Below are positions 24,431 to 36,967 of a stretch of 64,000 nucleotides of DNA, in pieces (position 1 is the stretch's first letter; the number at the start of each line of letters is the position of its first letter). The notes beneath the pieces were generated by a model that saw only the letters and a program-made list of their open reading frames with translations, made no database searches and had not been told where the DNA came from. A program made the translations under genes and the position numbers. Where the stretch lies: contig NW_024465369.1 in the NCBI RefSeq assembly GCF_017591425.1, positions 26,163,501 through 26,227,500 of the forward strand, given 5' to 3'. This DNA comes from Ochotona curzoniae. Its lineage: Eukaryota; Chordata; Mammalia; Lagomorpha; Ochotonidae.

Positions 24431-27400
24431 AGTATAGTCAAGCACATTTCAAGGTTGCAGTGGGCTACTCGTAGAATATAGGATTTAAAACCAAATTCTG
24501 ATACAGCTAAACTGATCCACAGCCTGCAGATGACAAACGTTTCATTTCCTCAATGTTTAGTCATTGCAATGAAAGGGAACATGTGATTTTATGAACTGTA
24601 ACTGACATTAATTATATGTCTGTATTTCATCTCCACTGAGTTTTCTGGATGGGGGACTTGAGGAGGGTAAGGGAACCTGTCAGAATATAAGAATTCACAA
24701 AGAGGAAATATTTTTGTAGTATTTGATAGCCTGTTAAACTTCTAGACTTTCAGGGAGCAGACATAAACAGCTCTTGTTCAAAGATCACATGGTAATAAAG
24801 GAAGAAAGTCTTCCCAGAAGTTTTAAGATTTCTGAAGTAGTTTGTTACATGTTAATTGAACAGAAGAAAAGTTACCTGAGTTTCAGTTACTCAAAACCTA
24901 GCATAATATTAACGAAATTTAGGTGACCTAGGGTGGAAAACTCCTCTGTGCAATAATAATAGATATTTTTAATAATTAATAAATAATTGATATGTTTATT
25001 ATTATTATTAAATGAAAAATATAGAAAGTCAGTTCATCTCTACTTCTTTCCAGAAACTGATGTCAGTTTGGAAAAGTGTTTTCTCAGTTACTGTGAATTT
25101 ATGTGCAAATAGCAAATAAAGAATTGCTGACTAAATATTTCCTTTAAATGAAGTGTTTATGATCTAAGCTTTTTAAAATTAGGTACTCATGGGACTAGAA
25201 GAGCATTTAGGTTTTGTCCAGTTCCACCTTATGCCCACACCATGCCACACATTTTATAGGTGAGAAAAAAAAAAAAACAGATCCAGAGTACCTGAGACTG
25301 ATCCAGGGTCTGAAAACCAGTGTGAAGGTGAATACAAAAGGAGCAACACAATTATGTGTGTTCCAGATTCCACTCTTTTTAAAAATGCAGCTTCTATCAT
25401 CTTGATTTTAAAACTGCACAACATTTTAAAACCTCGCTGATAGCTTAGTATTTTATTTCCGAAGGCTTGCTTAATTTCACCCACTAGCCCTTTATTATCT
25501 TTGGATCACCACAAAAAACTTCAGCTGTTGATTATATAAACATTGCCCAACAAGAGGCATCATCAACAGAAAGCAGCATAGAACTGTGAAAATCTTTCCT
25601 CTTCCTTTTTATGGAAGCTCTACAGTTTCTACATATGCACAATCATAAACATCGCACAAAACTATTGTGAGATTTTTTTTCCCTAGCAGTTGTAACACAT
25701 TCACTTTCAATGTTAAGAAATCACACTAGTTTTGATCACATTGTCTAAGAGAAAGTTAGAATGCATAACAAAGTAGTACACTGTTAGTTGTGGAATATAC
25801 ACACTTCACTTTCTCCAAGATCAATGGCCCAATTGAAATAAAGCTTAAGAAGATTTCAAAATAAAACCTGTACATAAAAATAGAAGATACAAGCTCTCCT
25901 CTTACCCCTTCACAATGAGATTAATCAAGAAGTTAAGGAAAACTCAGAAGATAGAAAATGATTTTAATTCGGTTGACAGGAAAACCACCCAGAGTGGGAT
26001 TATTTACTCTGAGTGGAGGAAGAATAAATAGAGCTTCAGGAGCTTCAACAACTTTGTGGAGCTTTGCCTTATGGTGTGGATACAACCCTCTGAAGTCTAC
26101 TATAACTAGAGAAGATCCAAACAAAATAAAAGGGATCGATTTTTGAGTAGGGTGGTTTGATTAGACCGAAAAATATTTTTAAGCTCTTTCTATGCTAGAA
26201 ACAATCTAATGAAAGAATTAGATGGCGTAGGAATTTTAGCGGAGAAATACACATACATGTTAAAGACACCAAGCACCAAGTAAGTTTGGAGAGCATCTAA
26301 ACTACAGGGCAGGTACCATACCAATTATAAAAAAAAAAAACAAAACAAAACAAAAAAAAAACAAAGAAAAGGAAGACAACTCTTTGGGGAGATGCCTGAG
26401 CCACAATGGATCTGACAAGCATTTTCAAGGACCAAATTCCAATCGTAGGGAGTCTCAAATCCCAGGACTAGCCTGGTTATAGTACTCCATCATGCCCATT
26501 CACTAGCAGGGAACAGCTTTCAAAGGATAGGGCTTTGATGTTAACACTGAGGCAGATCTGAAAATGCAGATACTGAAGGTTGTTGGTCAACCACGTCTCT
26601 AAGAGCATCTACACTTGAGGAACATCTGGTACCTTGTGTCACTTTTGATTTTGAACTTTCCCTTTGTAATACATTTAAACAGAAGCAGCGAACCTTTCAA
26701 ATGAATTATTCTATTTCAATCATCTCTATTTTTTATAGGCTAAAAACAGTTTGTTCATACCGTGTTAAGTATTTCATGACAGCCAGTGGATTAAATTTTA
26801 AAAATTAATTCTTATTTAATGACAGAATAAGCAGAATGCCTTCTATTATAGAATGATTTAAAGCAAATTGCTGTATGTGTTACAGTGATTTCAAATGTAT
26901 TTAAATTTTTTTTAAATTGAGAATTATGTGAAATAGTCTAACAGTTTAAGTTTAAACGAGGCAATTAGCTGGTTACAACTGGAACTACTAGGTCCTATTT
27001 AAAATAATGAGGTCTGACAGTTATGGAATCTGAATTATTCATTGATAACTAGCTTTTCCTCATCTGCAAACCATGGCTAGCATTAATAACAGAGGTGTAA
27101 GTGTGATAACCAAAGAGTCTGACATTAAGAGCACACACACAAAAGTGCTAAATTCTTATTTAATTAGAAAGGATCATGAAAGCAGTACTTTTTTCTGAAA
27201 GAAAATAATTTAGCAAAATGTATTTTCTTGTATGTCTTATTTTACTCTTCCTTAAGATAGATTTTGCTTAAGTTAATTATTGTTTTTGATTGCACACAAC
27301 AAAATATTTTTATCAATTTTTTTCACTAAAATGCAAGGAAATATACACAGTTTTAGTTGTTGAATCGTTAAGCAATCATTTTAAAATTCTGATTCCCTTA

Positions 27401-28119
27401 TTTGTAATCCAACAAGTGAATTATATACACCAACTTTTTAATTGAAAGGGAAATGTAAGTTATAATACATAACATGAAAAAAAAGCAAGTAACTCAATTG
27501 ATGATCGTTTAATTGAAGTGAATTCTGTGATTACCATGAGCCAATTACTTACTGGCAGCACAGTTAAGAACTAACGAAATAAATCAACATGTTGATCTCC
27601 ATAACTCTGCAAAGAAAAATAATGTTCAAGAGCTCATGGCGCATAAATTCATACTGTCCTTTACAGTCACAAGTGCAATGACCACAAAAGGGATGCTGGT
27701 ATGTGTGCATGGGAAAGCTAAAAGGCAGGAATATAAAGGGGCATTTCTGCACTGTAGGAGCATCTTTTTTAAAAAGGATTATTTAACATTCAAGAATAAG
27801 AAACCAATTCCTTGGTTTGTTACTCTGGTCACTATATGTACTTCCCAACATTACTTCCAAATGAATAATTCAATCTTTAATTTACCCAAATTGATATTTA
27901 GTCAATGGTCCACATTAATCAGGTTGATTACAGGTCCCATTTTATCCAAGATAACCCTTGTGTATGCCTGTCGCTTCAGAACAATCATTTTTATAAATAT
28001 ACAGTGAGCCTATATACTCTCCCAAGTATCCCAATTTGGCCATTCCAGTAATTACAGCTCTAATAGCCTACCATTAGTTGTGGACCTTCAAGAAAGTATG
28101 TCCTGAACTCAATGCAAGT
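24431..28119. other. Unique AT-rich DNA with possible MIR relics and poly-A tracts
   Basis: Possible MIR cores lie at about 25,215-25,320 (CATTTTATAGGTGAGAAAA) and 26,990-27,130 (TTCCTCATCTGCAAACCATG). An A/C-rich simple repeat lies at 26,329-26,372. The 123-codon frame at 27,636-28,007 has no domain signature and no repeat homology and is treated as chance. Confidence 0.5.
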
Positions 28120-28280
28120 TCTGAATGGTAGGCTTATGATTATCTCCTTCTCACAGTTGGAAAAAGTGAATTTCTGAGAGGCCAAATAACTTTCCCCATG
28201 TAACCGTTTTAGTTTAAGAGCCATGATTCATAACTTGGTCAGCCTGAAAATAAAATCATGCTCTGAACCATGATGGCATA
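28120..28280 (+). repeat. MIR fragment
   Basis: TTCTCACAGTTGGAAAAAGT, GAGAGGCCAAATAACTTTCC and TGATTCATAACTTGGTCAGC follow MIR sense order. Confidence 0.5.
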
Positions 28281-30784
28281 TTCATACTCTCCTACAGTCA
28301 TGAGAATTCACGTCAGATTATTAGTAAGCCACAAAGTGACAGTCACAAATAAACTTCCAGCATTTCCTGGTGTCATAAAGTCACCGACTTTTACAGAGCA
28401 CAACTGAAAAAATAATTTTTTAAAGTTAATATAAATACACACACAGAGATAAAATAAAGTAAAAGATCATAGCCAGCTAACAGGGTCAGGAAAATCTGCC
28501 AGTTTTCAAGTTTTCTTCCTGGTTTTCAGCAGCAGCACAACCCAGTAAAAGAGTAAGTGACTCTACTTAAGCCTAGAGTGTCTCAAGAGTCCAAGTAACA
28601 AATGTTCCAAAATTGGCTTTCAGATACGTCTCTGTTACTGGATTTATGGCTCACTGCCTATGCATTTGTAACACAGTGGTCTCTTTAGAAAGAGTTACAA
28701 AAGGAGGATTTGAAAGATGGCTTTTTTTATTAGTGCAGATATATATGCTATAACCTGATTTTTTTTCCAATACAGATGTCAGTTACAGTACACCTATCAT
28801 GCTGTGCAGATTGTGTCATTGGTCAAGAAAGAGAGAAACCCCAATATAATGATTAATAATCAATGTCTGTGGCCTCTAAGTCCACCCAGAGGAGACATGA
28901 AACACTGATACAGAATCTCTCCCTGAAGGAAGAAAAACACTGAAGGTGGAAATAAAGGGCAGGATGAGCTACCCTTGGAGGAATATAAATAGTGGAACTG
29001 TCTAGTGTTAGGTTCTGCTTGGTTTAGTATAAAAACCTGTAAAGGAAAGATAGACGAAGTTTCATCATTGTGTCTTTTTGTAATAAAATTAATATAAAAT
29101 AAGTTTAAAATAAAATAAATATAAGAATATAATTTTTGTACTTGTTTTTTAACAGCTGTCTTTCTGCCTCTCTTCTTCCTACTGAGCAACGCAGTTCGAA
29201 GTAGATGAAGGAATATGTTGTCATTGTATCTGTTACTAATGATAGGAGCTCAAGGAATTATTAGTTAATTCATATTCTGCAGTCTAGTTAGACTCTATCC
29301 TTAAAAAGATATTCCATGGATGCATTGTTGTCCCTTTCCCTAATATTTTTTTTTCAGTCTTCTTTCCTTCCTTGACTCTGTTTTTATTTTGTTTGGGTGA
29401 CTGTGTCTGTCCTCTAAAAGCAAACCTAATAGAGGTGTTTGAAACTCCAATATGTAATCCTACTGATTATTTTATGCTAATGCATGAACTATCTAGCATT
29501 ATAATATTTCACTTTGTGTGCCCTCCTGGTGGTAGCATAAGATAAATCCTAGAGTATCTTTAATTAACTAGGGAAAGCAGAAAAAAAAATCTCTCAGGAT
29601 TAATAATATTTATGGCCCTAAAATAAACAAACTAACAGATGAAGGTGGGAGGGGGCACCTAAATGGCAGACAAATCTTTGAGAGCTAATTAAAAGAAAAC
29701 TCATGCTTATTTTGGGCCTTTCATCTGCATATTATACTGATGCAAGGAAAGACTAAGTGGAAATCTTTAATAGATTCATTTTTTCTTCAAGTTTCTGCAG
29801 TCTGTGTGTGCTTCACCCTCTTCCATTTTTTTTATTTGTACCCTCCAGTGTCCATCCTCACACTTCTATACATAACCACTCAATCTTCAATTTAATGCCC
29901 TCTCATCAAAACTCAAACTTCCTCCAAAATTACAGAGCAGTGCTGCTCAGGCAGGGGACCTTGATATTTGCTTAATTTGTGGACTGAAAGGAACTCCTTG
30001 AAATAAATGAAGCTGTTGCATGCCAAAGTCTGATTGCTTTGTGTCTAAGCATGAAGGGAGGGCATCAATGAACAATCTTACAGAGAAACAACACAACATT
30101 TCATAGGAAGAATCCAGTTCTACTTATTTTCCTTGAAATCTTTAAAAACCAAGTCATTATCAACAAACTTGAACTAACTGTTAGGAAAAAAAAATGGTCA
30201 CCATACATGCATGAAAAGGGCTAAGGAATATGGGACTAGATAAAAAGAAGACAGATGGAACTGATCAAAAGCTCCCAGACTGGATCAGCCTTCCTGCTGG
30301 TCTGTGGCACACACCATGGGCTTTAAATCAGACAATGTTTCTTTACCTTTTAACGTTAACTAAACAGGAAAATCACAATGGAAAACATGCATCATGTTAC
30401 TATAGTTTTGGGATGAAACTGACACCCACTGGTAAAATTGTAAATGAGCTTCTAGTTTCTTCCCAATGCTTTTATATTTTCAAATTTTACGAACAAAATA
30501 TATTACTTTCATAGTTATAACTTTAAAGAGGTAAAAATAATAAGATTATTTCCATATATAGATATATAATTAATAAATGTAAGAATTATCCAAGTAAGAA
30601 GTCTAAAGAGAAATCTGAAGCCCTGTTCTTTAAAATTAAGATTGCGCCTTCTTACAGATTAAAACTTCATAGTAATTTATATTCTATAGTGAATGACTAA
30701 GTAACTTGGATCCTTGTTTAGGCTCACTTAGAGCAAAGGTTCCCTTGTCAACACCTGAAAATAACTATGATTCTGCTTAGACCA
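28281..30784. other. AT-rich unique sequence; no gene seen
   Basis: No supported exon, RNA gene or young repeat in about 2.5 kb. Pyrimidine-rich text at 29,780-29,960 could be an ancient L2 relic but is not bounded. Confidence 0.45.
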
Positions 30785-30894
30785 GATGGCATAGCTTCCA
30801 CATTAGGCCTCGTCCTTACTCTAGAAGGTATAGTCTCATGATGGCACAGCTTCCGCATTAGGCCTCGTCCTTACTCTAGAAGCTGTAGTCTCAT
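30785..30894. repeat. Tandem duplication of a 55-bp unit
   Basis: Two abutting 55-bp units (30785-30839 and 30840-30894) both read GATGGCAYAGCTTCCRCATT at the start and end in TAGTCTCAT. I see about five mismatches between them. The next six bases (GATGCC) begin a third, degenerate unit. Confidence 0.92.
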
Positions 30895-31511
30895 GATGCC
30901 TCTAACTGCACAGCCCGGCTAGACTTCCCTGTGCGCAGAATTCTTCAAAGAGAAAAATTTGGTTCTTAATTTTATACTAAGATACTTTTTCGCATTTCTA
31001 GAATCCAGTAACCTCATGCTATCCATTGACAATAGAAGAACTGAAGCTTGCAAAAGGATATGAGTTGTTAAAAAAATTAATTAGTCAAGAGGGAATATGT
31101 AGGGTTGAAGTTCATCTCCCACTCTGCTCACGAAAGTGTTTGGCCTGACTTGAGGCTTCATTATCTTTCAGGAAAATGGGTACTTTGTAATCAAGCACCC
31201 ATAATTGGTGGCTCCTTGTAAATTCGACCTAGAAGATAAAAACCTCAACTGAGTCTAAGAAAGGTATTCTATCTGCTAGGCAAGATCATGAAAAGTATAC
31301 ATTTTGACACCCTCTTCACTCTTCACCTGGAAATAGCCTGAAGTCTTTGGCTCTTTCAATGAACAATGTAATCCCCTAAATCTCTGCTCCATGCTCCAAG
31401 AGCCCTGCTTTCAGTCAGGACCTCTAAACTGTCTTCAAGGGGTGATGGTTTGGCAAAGTTGCTAACATGTCCCATGGGTTTGTGTCTCAGCGCTACTCTC
31501 TAATTCCATCT
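30895..31511. other. Unique sequence, nothing recognised
   Basis: No supported gene. A MIR-like core around 31,030-31,130 is possible but weak. Confidence 0.45.
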
Positions 31512-31694
31512 TCCACTAATTCACACCCTGCAGAGCAGTAGTTGTCAGTTCAAGTGCTTGATGTCTCCATTTGGGAAACCTGGGTTGATTTCCAGCTTCC
31601 TGGCTTTGACCTGAACCAGCACCAAATGCGTGTGATTTTGGGAAGTGAATCAGCAGTTGGAAGATCTCTGTGTGTGTGTCACACATGTGTGCAT

Positions 31695-31725
<31 letters not shown>

Positions 31726-31757
31726 TACACACATCTTTCAAATAAAAACAATTTTAA
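31512..31757 (+). mobile_element. C-repeat SINE carrying an expanded TG/CA microsatellite
   Basis: AATTCACACCCTGCAGAG, GGGAAACCTGGGTTGATTTC, GAATCAGCAGTTGGAAGATC and CTTTCAAATAAAAACAATTT are SINE blocks. The pyrimidine-rich stretch near the tail is replaced by TG and then CA repeats (31,668-31,735). Confidence 0.8.
31693..31735. repeat. CA microsatellite
   Basis: About 13 uninterrupted CA units, then CT- and CA-interrupted units. It follows a TG-rich stretch and sits inside a SINE tail region. Confidence 0.95.
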
Positions 31758-31995
31758 ATACTATTTCTATATATACCAAAGTGTCCGTGGCTAAATATTA
31801 CATATTTTTTCTTTCAGATAGTTTTTTTCCCAATATCTTTGAAGGCGTTCACTCAGTTCCCAAACAGCCAAAACCACAGGGAATTCACATATGGAGTTGG
31901 TGAGGAAGAACATGTTTGTCCTTTTACTTTACAAACCTACAAAGGTAAAGAGCCAGCATATCTGAGGGTTCTTTGTGACATGACCCATTTTGAAA

Positions 31996-32291
31996 TAGTT
32001 TATAAAGGAGTTAAGAGAGAGAGAAATAAAGAGAGAGCTAGATACAGAGAGAGAGAGATCTTCCATGCAGATGTTCACTCTCTCAAATGGACACAATGGC
32101 TGGGAATGGGATAGGCTGAAATGAGAAACCAGGAGCCTCATCCTGGTCTCCTACATGTGTGTAGCAGCCCAAGAACTTGGGTGATTCTCCAGCCCTTTCC
32201 CAGGCTATTAGTAGGGTGTTGTGTTAGAAGTAGGGCAGCCAGGACTTCAAATCAGTACCCATATGGAATGAATACATTTCAGGCAGCAGCA
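31996..32291 (-). mobile_element. C-repeat SINE, older copy
   Basis: AGAGAGAGATCTTCCATGCA, CCAGGAGCCTCATCCTGGTC and AGTACCCATATGGAATG are in minus-strand order. The tail side is GAGA-rich. Confidence 0.82.
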
Positions 32292-32296
32292 ATGTT

Positions 32297-32465
32297 GGGA
32301 CCCTGTACCTATGTGGGAGACCTGGAAGAAGCTCCTGGTTCCTGGCTTCATATTGGCTCAGTTCCTGCCATTGCAACCACTTCTGGAGTAAATCAACAGA
32401 TAGAGAATATTTCCTTTCTGTCTCTCTATCTCTCTGCAAAAATCTAACTTTCCAGTAAAAAAAAA
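32297..32465 (+). mobile_element. C-repeat SINE, 5'-truncated
   Basis: Starts within CCTGTACCTATGTGGGAGAC, continues AAGAAGCTCCTGGTTCCTGG and ends TTTCCAGTAAAAAAAAATC. It lies head-to-tail inverted against the preceding copy. Confidence 0.85.
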
Positions 32466-32481
32466 TCTCTTATATTATAGA

Positions 32482-32812
32482 TGGGCCCGGTGGTGTGGCC
32501 TAGCAGCTAAAGTCCTCGCCTTGAACGCACCAGGATCCCATATGGGCGCCGGTTCTAATCCCAGCAGCTCCACTTCCCATCCAGCTCCCTGCTTGTGGCC
32601 TGGGAAAGCAGTCGAGGACGGCTCAAAACCTTGGGACCCTGCACCCATGTGGGATACCCGGAAGAAGTTCCTGGATCCTGGCTTCGGGTCTGCATAGCAC
32701 CGGCTGTTATGCTCACTTGGGGAGGGACTCATAGGATGGAAGATCTTCCTCTCTGCCTCTCCTCCTCTCTGTATATCTGACTTTCCAATAAATAAACACA
32801 TCTTTAAAAAAA
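32482..32812 (+). mobile_element. Young C-repeat SINE with target duplication
   Basis: A near-consensus full-length copy with GGGCCCGGTGGTGTGGCC start and B box GGTTCTAATCC at 32551-32561. It ends TTTCCAATAAATAAACAC plus an A-tail. ATTATAGA flanks it at 32474-32481 and 32813-32820. CpG dinucleotides are still present in several places. Confidence 0.96.
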
Positions 32813-32820
32813 TTATAGAC

Positions 32821-34309
32821 ATAAGCGTGTCTGAAACATCAGTATCCACTGTAACAAGCTGACTACTGGAAAATATTTCTTTTACATTAAGATTCTTTCT
32901 TGGCATCTTCCCTCATGGGGCTTGTTCTTTTGCTGAATTACTCATTTTAATTGAGAATTATAAAACCACACAGGGGGTATCCACATGCTGAGATCAAAAT
33001 GACTGAAGTTTTCATAGCCCTCTTTAGTTGTATGGTGGGTTGATGATAGCATGCTCAGCTTAATTTAATAGATAAAACAGTTCTGTTCCTTAACTACAGA
33101 AAATATATAAAATGGCATTTGCTTTTCACAGCCAAACCTAAATAATTTTACTTATAATTTTAATCTCCCACTAAAATAGTAATAGACTCTTTCATCAATA
33201 ACGTGTGTGATTTGTTAACATTACTATCAGAGTCTGATTTTCAAATTGCTCTAACTTCAGGAAAACACACTCCCACTCATGTTTCCTATGAATGTCTTCA
33301 TATCCTAAAATCTCCCATGGTCCCACTGCCAAATTATACTGTGAAAACTTTGCCTGGTAAGCAAAACAGAAAGTCAATGAAATGTGTAAAGAGAAAGGTT
33401 AATGGGATAACAAGATTAGTTTATATCAAAATATTTAAAAACAGACTCAAAATTAACACCTACACACTGAGTGCAAACATAAACATTTTTATCTTAAAAC
33501 TAATCTGGCACACAGCAGGAGGTGGCCCCAAAAATGAGATAACAAGTGAAAGATTTCTTTAGAAAATGATTCACTAGGCAATGAGATTCAAGAGTTTCAG
33601 GCATTTTGAGGAACCATCACGTTATATGAATCATGAATGTAATTCATACATGTTTTTCTCCCTGAAAAGAAATCTAAGGCCCAAGAGTTTAAGATTCTTG
33701 CCTTTAAAAAAAAAGGGAGGGGGTGAGGTGGAGAGAGTGGGATCGGGGGTGGGAATTAGAGCAAGAAGAGGATTGGTTTGCTGATTCCTTTTTGAAGTTT
33801 CCCTGGTGCTTTGTGATGTTCCTTCTAAGGACTGCAGTCTAATTGAGACAGCAAATAAAAGACAATAATGGAAAGTCGCAGTTTAAGGACAATGTACAGA
33901 ATTCTATCAGAAGGTAATAAGGTGCAAACAAGCGAACACAAAAACCCTTCTTCCCCACTCATGTCGTATGAAATTTTCTCAGGCACCTCTCATTCTATTT
34001 TTCTAGTCTTCACATTTGTAGCTTTTAAAAAAAGCCTTCTCATATCTTTGGAAGAAGGCCCATTCACATTAATTTCCCATTTGTCAAATGGCCCATCTCT
34101 TTTAAAAATCATTTTCAAAATGTTATCTTTTATTGGAAACCTACTACAATAATAAAAATACCTGACATTTATTGAACAGCTGACCTATGCTCCTACGTGA
34201 AGGCCACAGATTGATGGCCACCTGTCATCATCATGTAGCTACCCTCCCTGCCCCCAAAGGCCATAGATTTGCTGTGACTACTCCAATGTCGGGTAGTGAT
34301 CTAAAGCAA
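32821..34309. other. Unique AT-rich sequence with one G-rich tract
   Basis: No supported gene. A G-rich tract at 33,715-33,753 contains five G-runs of three or more on the plus strand. Confidence 0.5.
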
Positions 34310-34500
34310 GTGGAGTTGGATGTAAGATAGTTTCAATTCAAGTCCTAGCTCTAGTCATTACCTCCATCCACACTCATGCTTCACTGTGCAACTCTTTCTT
34401 GCTTTCTCTTTCCTTATATACAAACTAGTGATACTAAAACTAACAGTCTTACTGAATAATACAGTGAAACACAAACCATGTCTATGCATGCCGTAAACCC
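34310..34500 (-). repeat. MIR fragment
   Basis: TTCAATTCAAGTCCTAGCTC, then TCTTTCCTTATATACAAACT and GATACTAAAACTAACAGTC follow antisense MIR order. Confidence 0.5.
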
Positions 34501-35039
34501 TTCAGAAGTTTAACTAGTAGCGATAGTTCACCTTTAGTTAGTTATTTAATGAGCTAAATTATACTTTCAAGCAGAAAGTTCACTGGAAGCAGAAATCATC
34601 TGAACCCACCTTTGCTCAGTGAAGGCATGGTGCTTTACACAAAGTAGACTTCAAGATGCAAAGTAATCCCAGGGGCGCAGTTACTCACCAAACATAATTC
34701 CTCTTTTTTGACACAAGGCTCAGTAACAGTTGTTTAAAGTCTTTCCAACAGCCAGTTTTCTAGAAACATTTTCATTTCTCGAATCACAAATGTGAAGTAT
34801 TTTAACCTAAATCTTCAAGGTATTTTGCATATTACACAATCACAGAAATTTTCATTTGAGTAAAGAAAATCTTGTTTGAGTAGATTAAAAATGAGCATTT
34901 AAAACTGAATACCATATAGAATAAAATCCATTTTCTAAATTCTTATTATAGCATACTTTAGATATTAGATATTAAGCAAACAACACATCAACTTAAAAAG
35001 CTAATTCACAGTATTTCTGCCTGCCTTAATTGAAGCTTC
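34501..35039. other. AT-rich unique sequence, nothing recognised
   Basis: No supported gene or repeat. Confidence 0.5.
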
Positions 35040-36167
35040 AAAAAAACACAAAAACCATTTTGGATTGTCACCTACGACCATCAGTATGGGCACCAAGGGC
35101 TATATCCCAACTGCCAAGGAGACCACTGGGAACTGGACTGCCCTCATAGGCAAACAACTTTGAGGACATCCACTCCATTTCCTATCTCCCACAAGGGATG
35201 AAAGAAGCCCAGATCCTTCCTCACAGGACCTAATGTCCTCATAAGAATAGCTGGGAGCCCTGAGCGGTCCTCAGGAACAGAAGAACAGTAAACTTCCTTC
35301 AAGACTTGGGAGGGGAGCTTTCTCTGGTCCTTACTTAGTTCCAACATTGGATCCCCACCCTCTCTTGCAATGACCACCAGGGCCGCTTTGGTGCCCCGCC
35401 CCCCCCAAAAATTAAAATTAGATTAGTTAGATAGAGACCAATAAGGAAAGCTTAGAACCAGACAGGAAATGGACAGCTTGGCCTCACTTATACCTTACTA
35501 GGTAGGTCAAAAATTAGTTACTCCTCACTGAGGTACTGAAGATTTCTCTGCACACCCCTACTAAAACTGTTTTGTGCCTCAGTTGTTAACATATGCCCTG
35601 TTAGAGTTATAAGCCGGCTTGGACTATCCTAAAATTCGCCAAGTTCAGTAAAAATTATGCTTCAATACTATAAACTGCTAAATATAAAAATGAAACTAGA
35701 TATGAGACAGCTGAATAGTACCCTACAACCATTTTAATAACAACTGGTTGTGTATAAACTAAAATTGAAATGTCAATGAAGTAGTCACAGGATGTAGTTA
35801 CAAACTTGCATTTTCTAACATACTGGTTCCTCAATACCATGTCAATTAACTCTATAACATTGTAAATTGTTGTTGAGGTTATATTGTGATTTTTCATTGG
35901 AGGGGATGATATTCTGCCAGTTCTACTTTCAGACCAGGGAAGGTCTCCCAAGGAAACTGTTGAATTGATCTGGACAATAAGATGCTGGACTCTATGCATA
36001 GTACATGCCTGCAATGAAGGAATCATGACTGGATATGAACTGTACTACTACAATTATGTGGAGGAATCCAACATGGGGGTAGGAATTGGGGAGGGTATGG
36101 GGAAATCCCAGAGCCTGTGAAACTGTGTCACCAAACGAAATCAAATATAAATGAAAAAAAAAAAAAA
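35040..36167 (+). mobile_element. L1 3' end with poly-A tail
   Basis: The right half (from about 35,915) contains the 3'UTR shared by all L1 ends here: TTCAGACCAGGGAAGG, GACAATAAGATGCTGGACTC and CTGCAATGAAGGAATCATGA. It ends in a poly-A run at 36,153-36,167. The left part, with GACTGCCCTCATAGGCAAAC and a C-run at 35,397-35,406, is assigned as further 3'UTR with less certainty. Sense G-runs at 36,074-36,102 can form a G-quadruplex. No intact ORF2 reading frame is present. Confidence 0.7.
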
Positions 36168-36279
36168 GAGCCATTTTCAGGGTTTTAGTTAATTTTTTTT
36201 AATTTTGAGATTATTGTATATTTTTATGTTTCGTTTTATTTATTTATTTTTAAATGTACCTTTTTATTATACTATTATC

Positions 36280-36609
36280 TTTTTTAAAGATTTATTTATT
36301 TTTATTGCAAAGTCAGATATACAGAGAGGAGGAGAGACAAAGACCAGGATTGCCCATCCAATGATTGCCTCCCCAAGTGAATGCAATGGCTGGAACTATG
36401 CCGATCTGAAGTCAGGAGCCAGAAACTTCTCCAGGTCTCCCATGCGAGTGCAGGATCCCAAGGCTTTGGGCCGTCCTCAACTGCTTTCCCAGGCCACAAG
36501 CAGAGAGTTGGATGGGAAGTGGAGCTGCCAGGATTAGAACTGGTGCCCATATGCGATCCCGACTCGTTCAAGGCGAGGACTTTAGCCACGAGGCCACCGC
36601 ACTGGACCC
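36280..36609 (-). mobile_element. C-repeat SINE inserted in an L1 A-tail
   Basis: A complete young copy (TTATTGCAAAGTCAGATATA, GAACTGGTGCCCATATGCGA, GAGGCCACCGCACTGGACCC). TTTTATTAT flanks it at 36,262-36,270 and 36,611-36,619, placing the insertion in the A/T-rich tail of the adjoining half-L1 element. Confidence 0.94.
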
Positions 36610-36870
36610 ATTTTATTATCATTTTATGATACAGTTTCATTGGCCCTGGGATTTCCCTTACTCCCTCCACAATTCCCTCCCTGCTTCACTGAATTCCACT
36701 ATATTATTACTATAGTATAGGTCTTCATAAAGTCATATGTCCATCATTGCAGGCATGGACAATGGCGGACATTCCAGCATCCTTTTGTCAAGATATAGTC
36801 AACAGTTTCATTGGGAGTCCATCTTTGATACTGAGGTAGAGAGGCATACTGCATTTGTATTTTCACATCT

Positions 36871-36909
36871 GGATATGATGGGTATGGATATGATGGGCAT
36901 GGATATGAT
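36871..36909. repeat. 15-bp tandem repeat in the half-L1 3'UTR
   Basis: GGATATGATGGGTAT occurs two and a half times (with one T/C difference) just downstream of the ORF1 stop on the minus strand. Confidence 0.9.
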
Positions 36910-36967
36910 TTTAGCAATGGGCTGTTAATTGATTCAGTCTTCTGTTGTCTTTGTACTGGAGTGTTCT

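Noticed and set aside
27636..28007. 123-codon open frame in unique DNA
   Set aside because: AT-rich composition, no domain, no splice context, and no signature of constraint visible. Consistent with chance.
36871..36909. CRISPR-like short repeats
   Set aside because: Direct 15-bp units without spacers inside an L1 3'UTR; the genome is mammalian.
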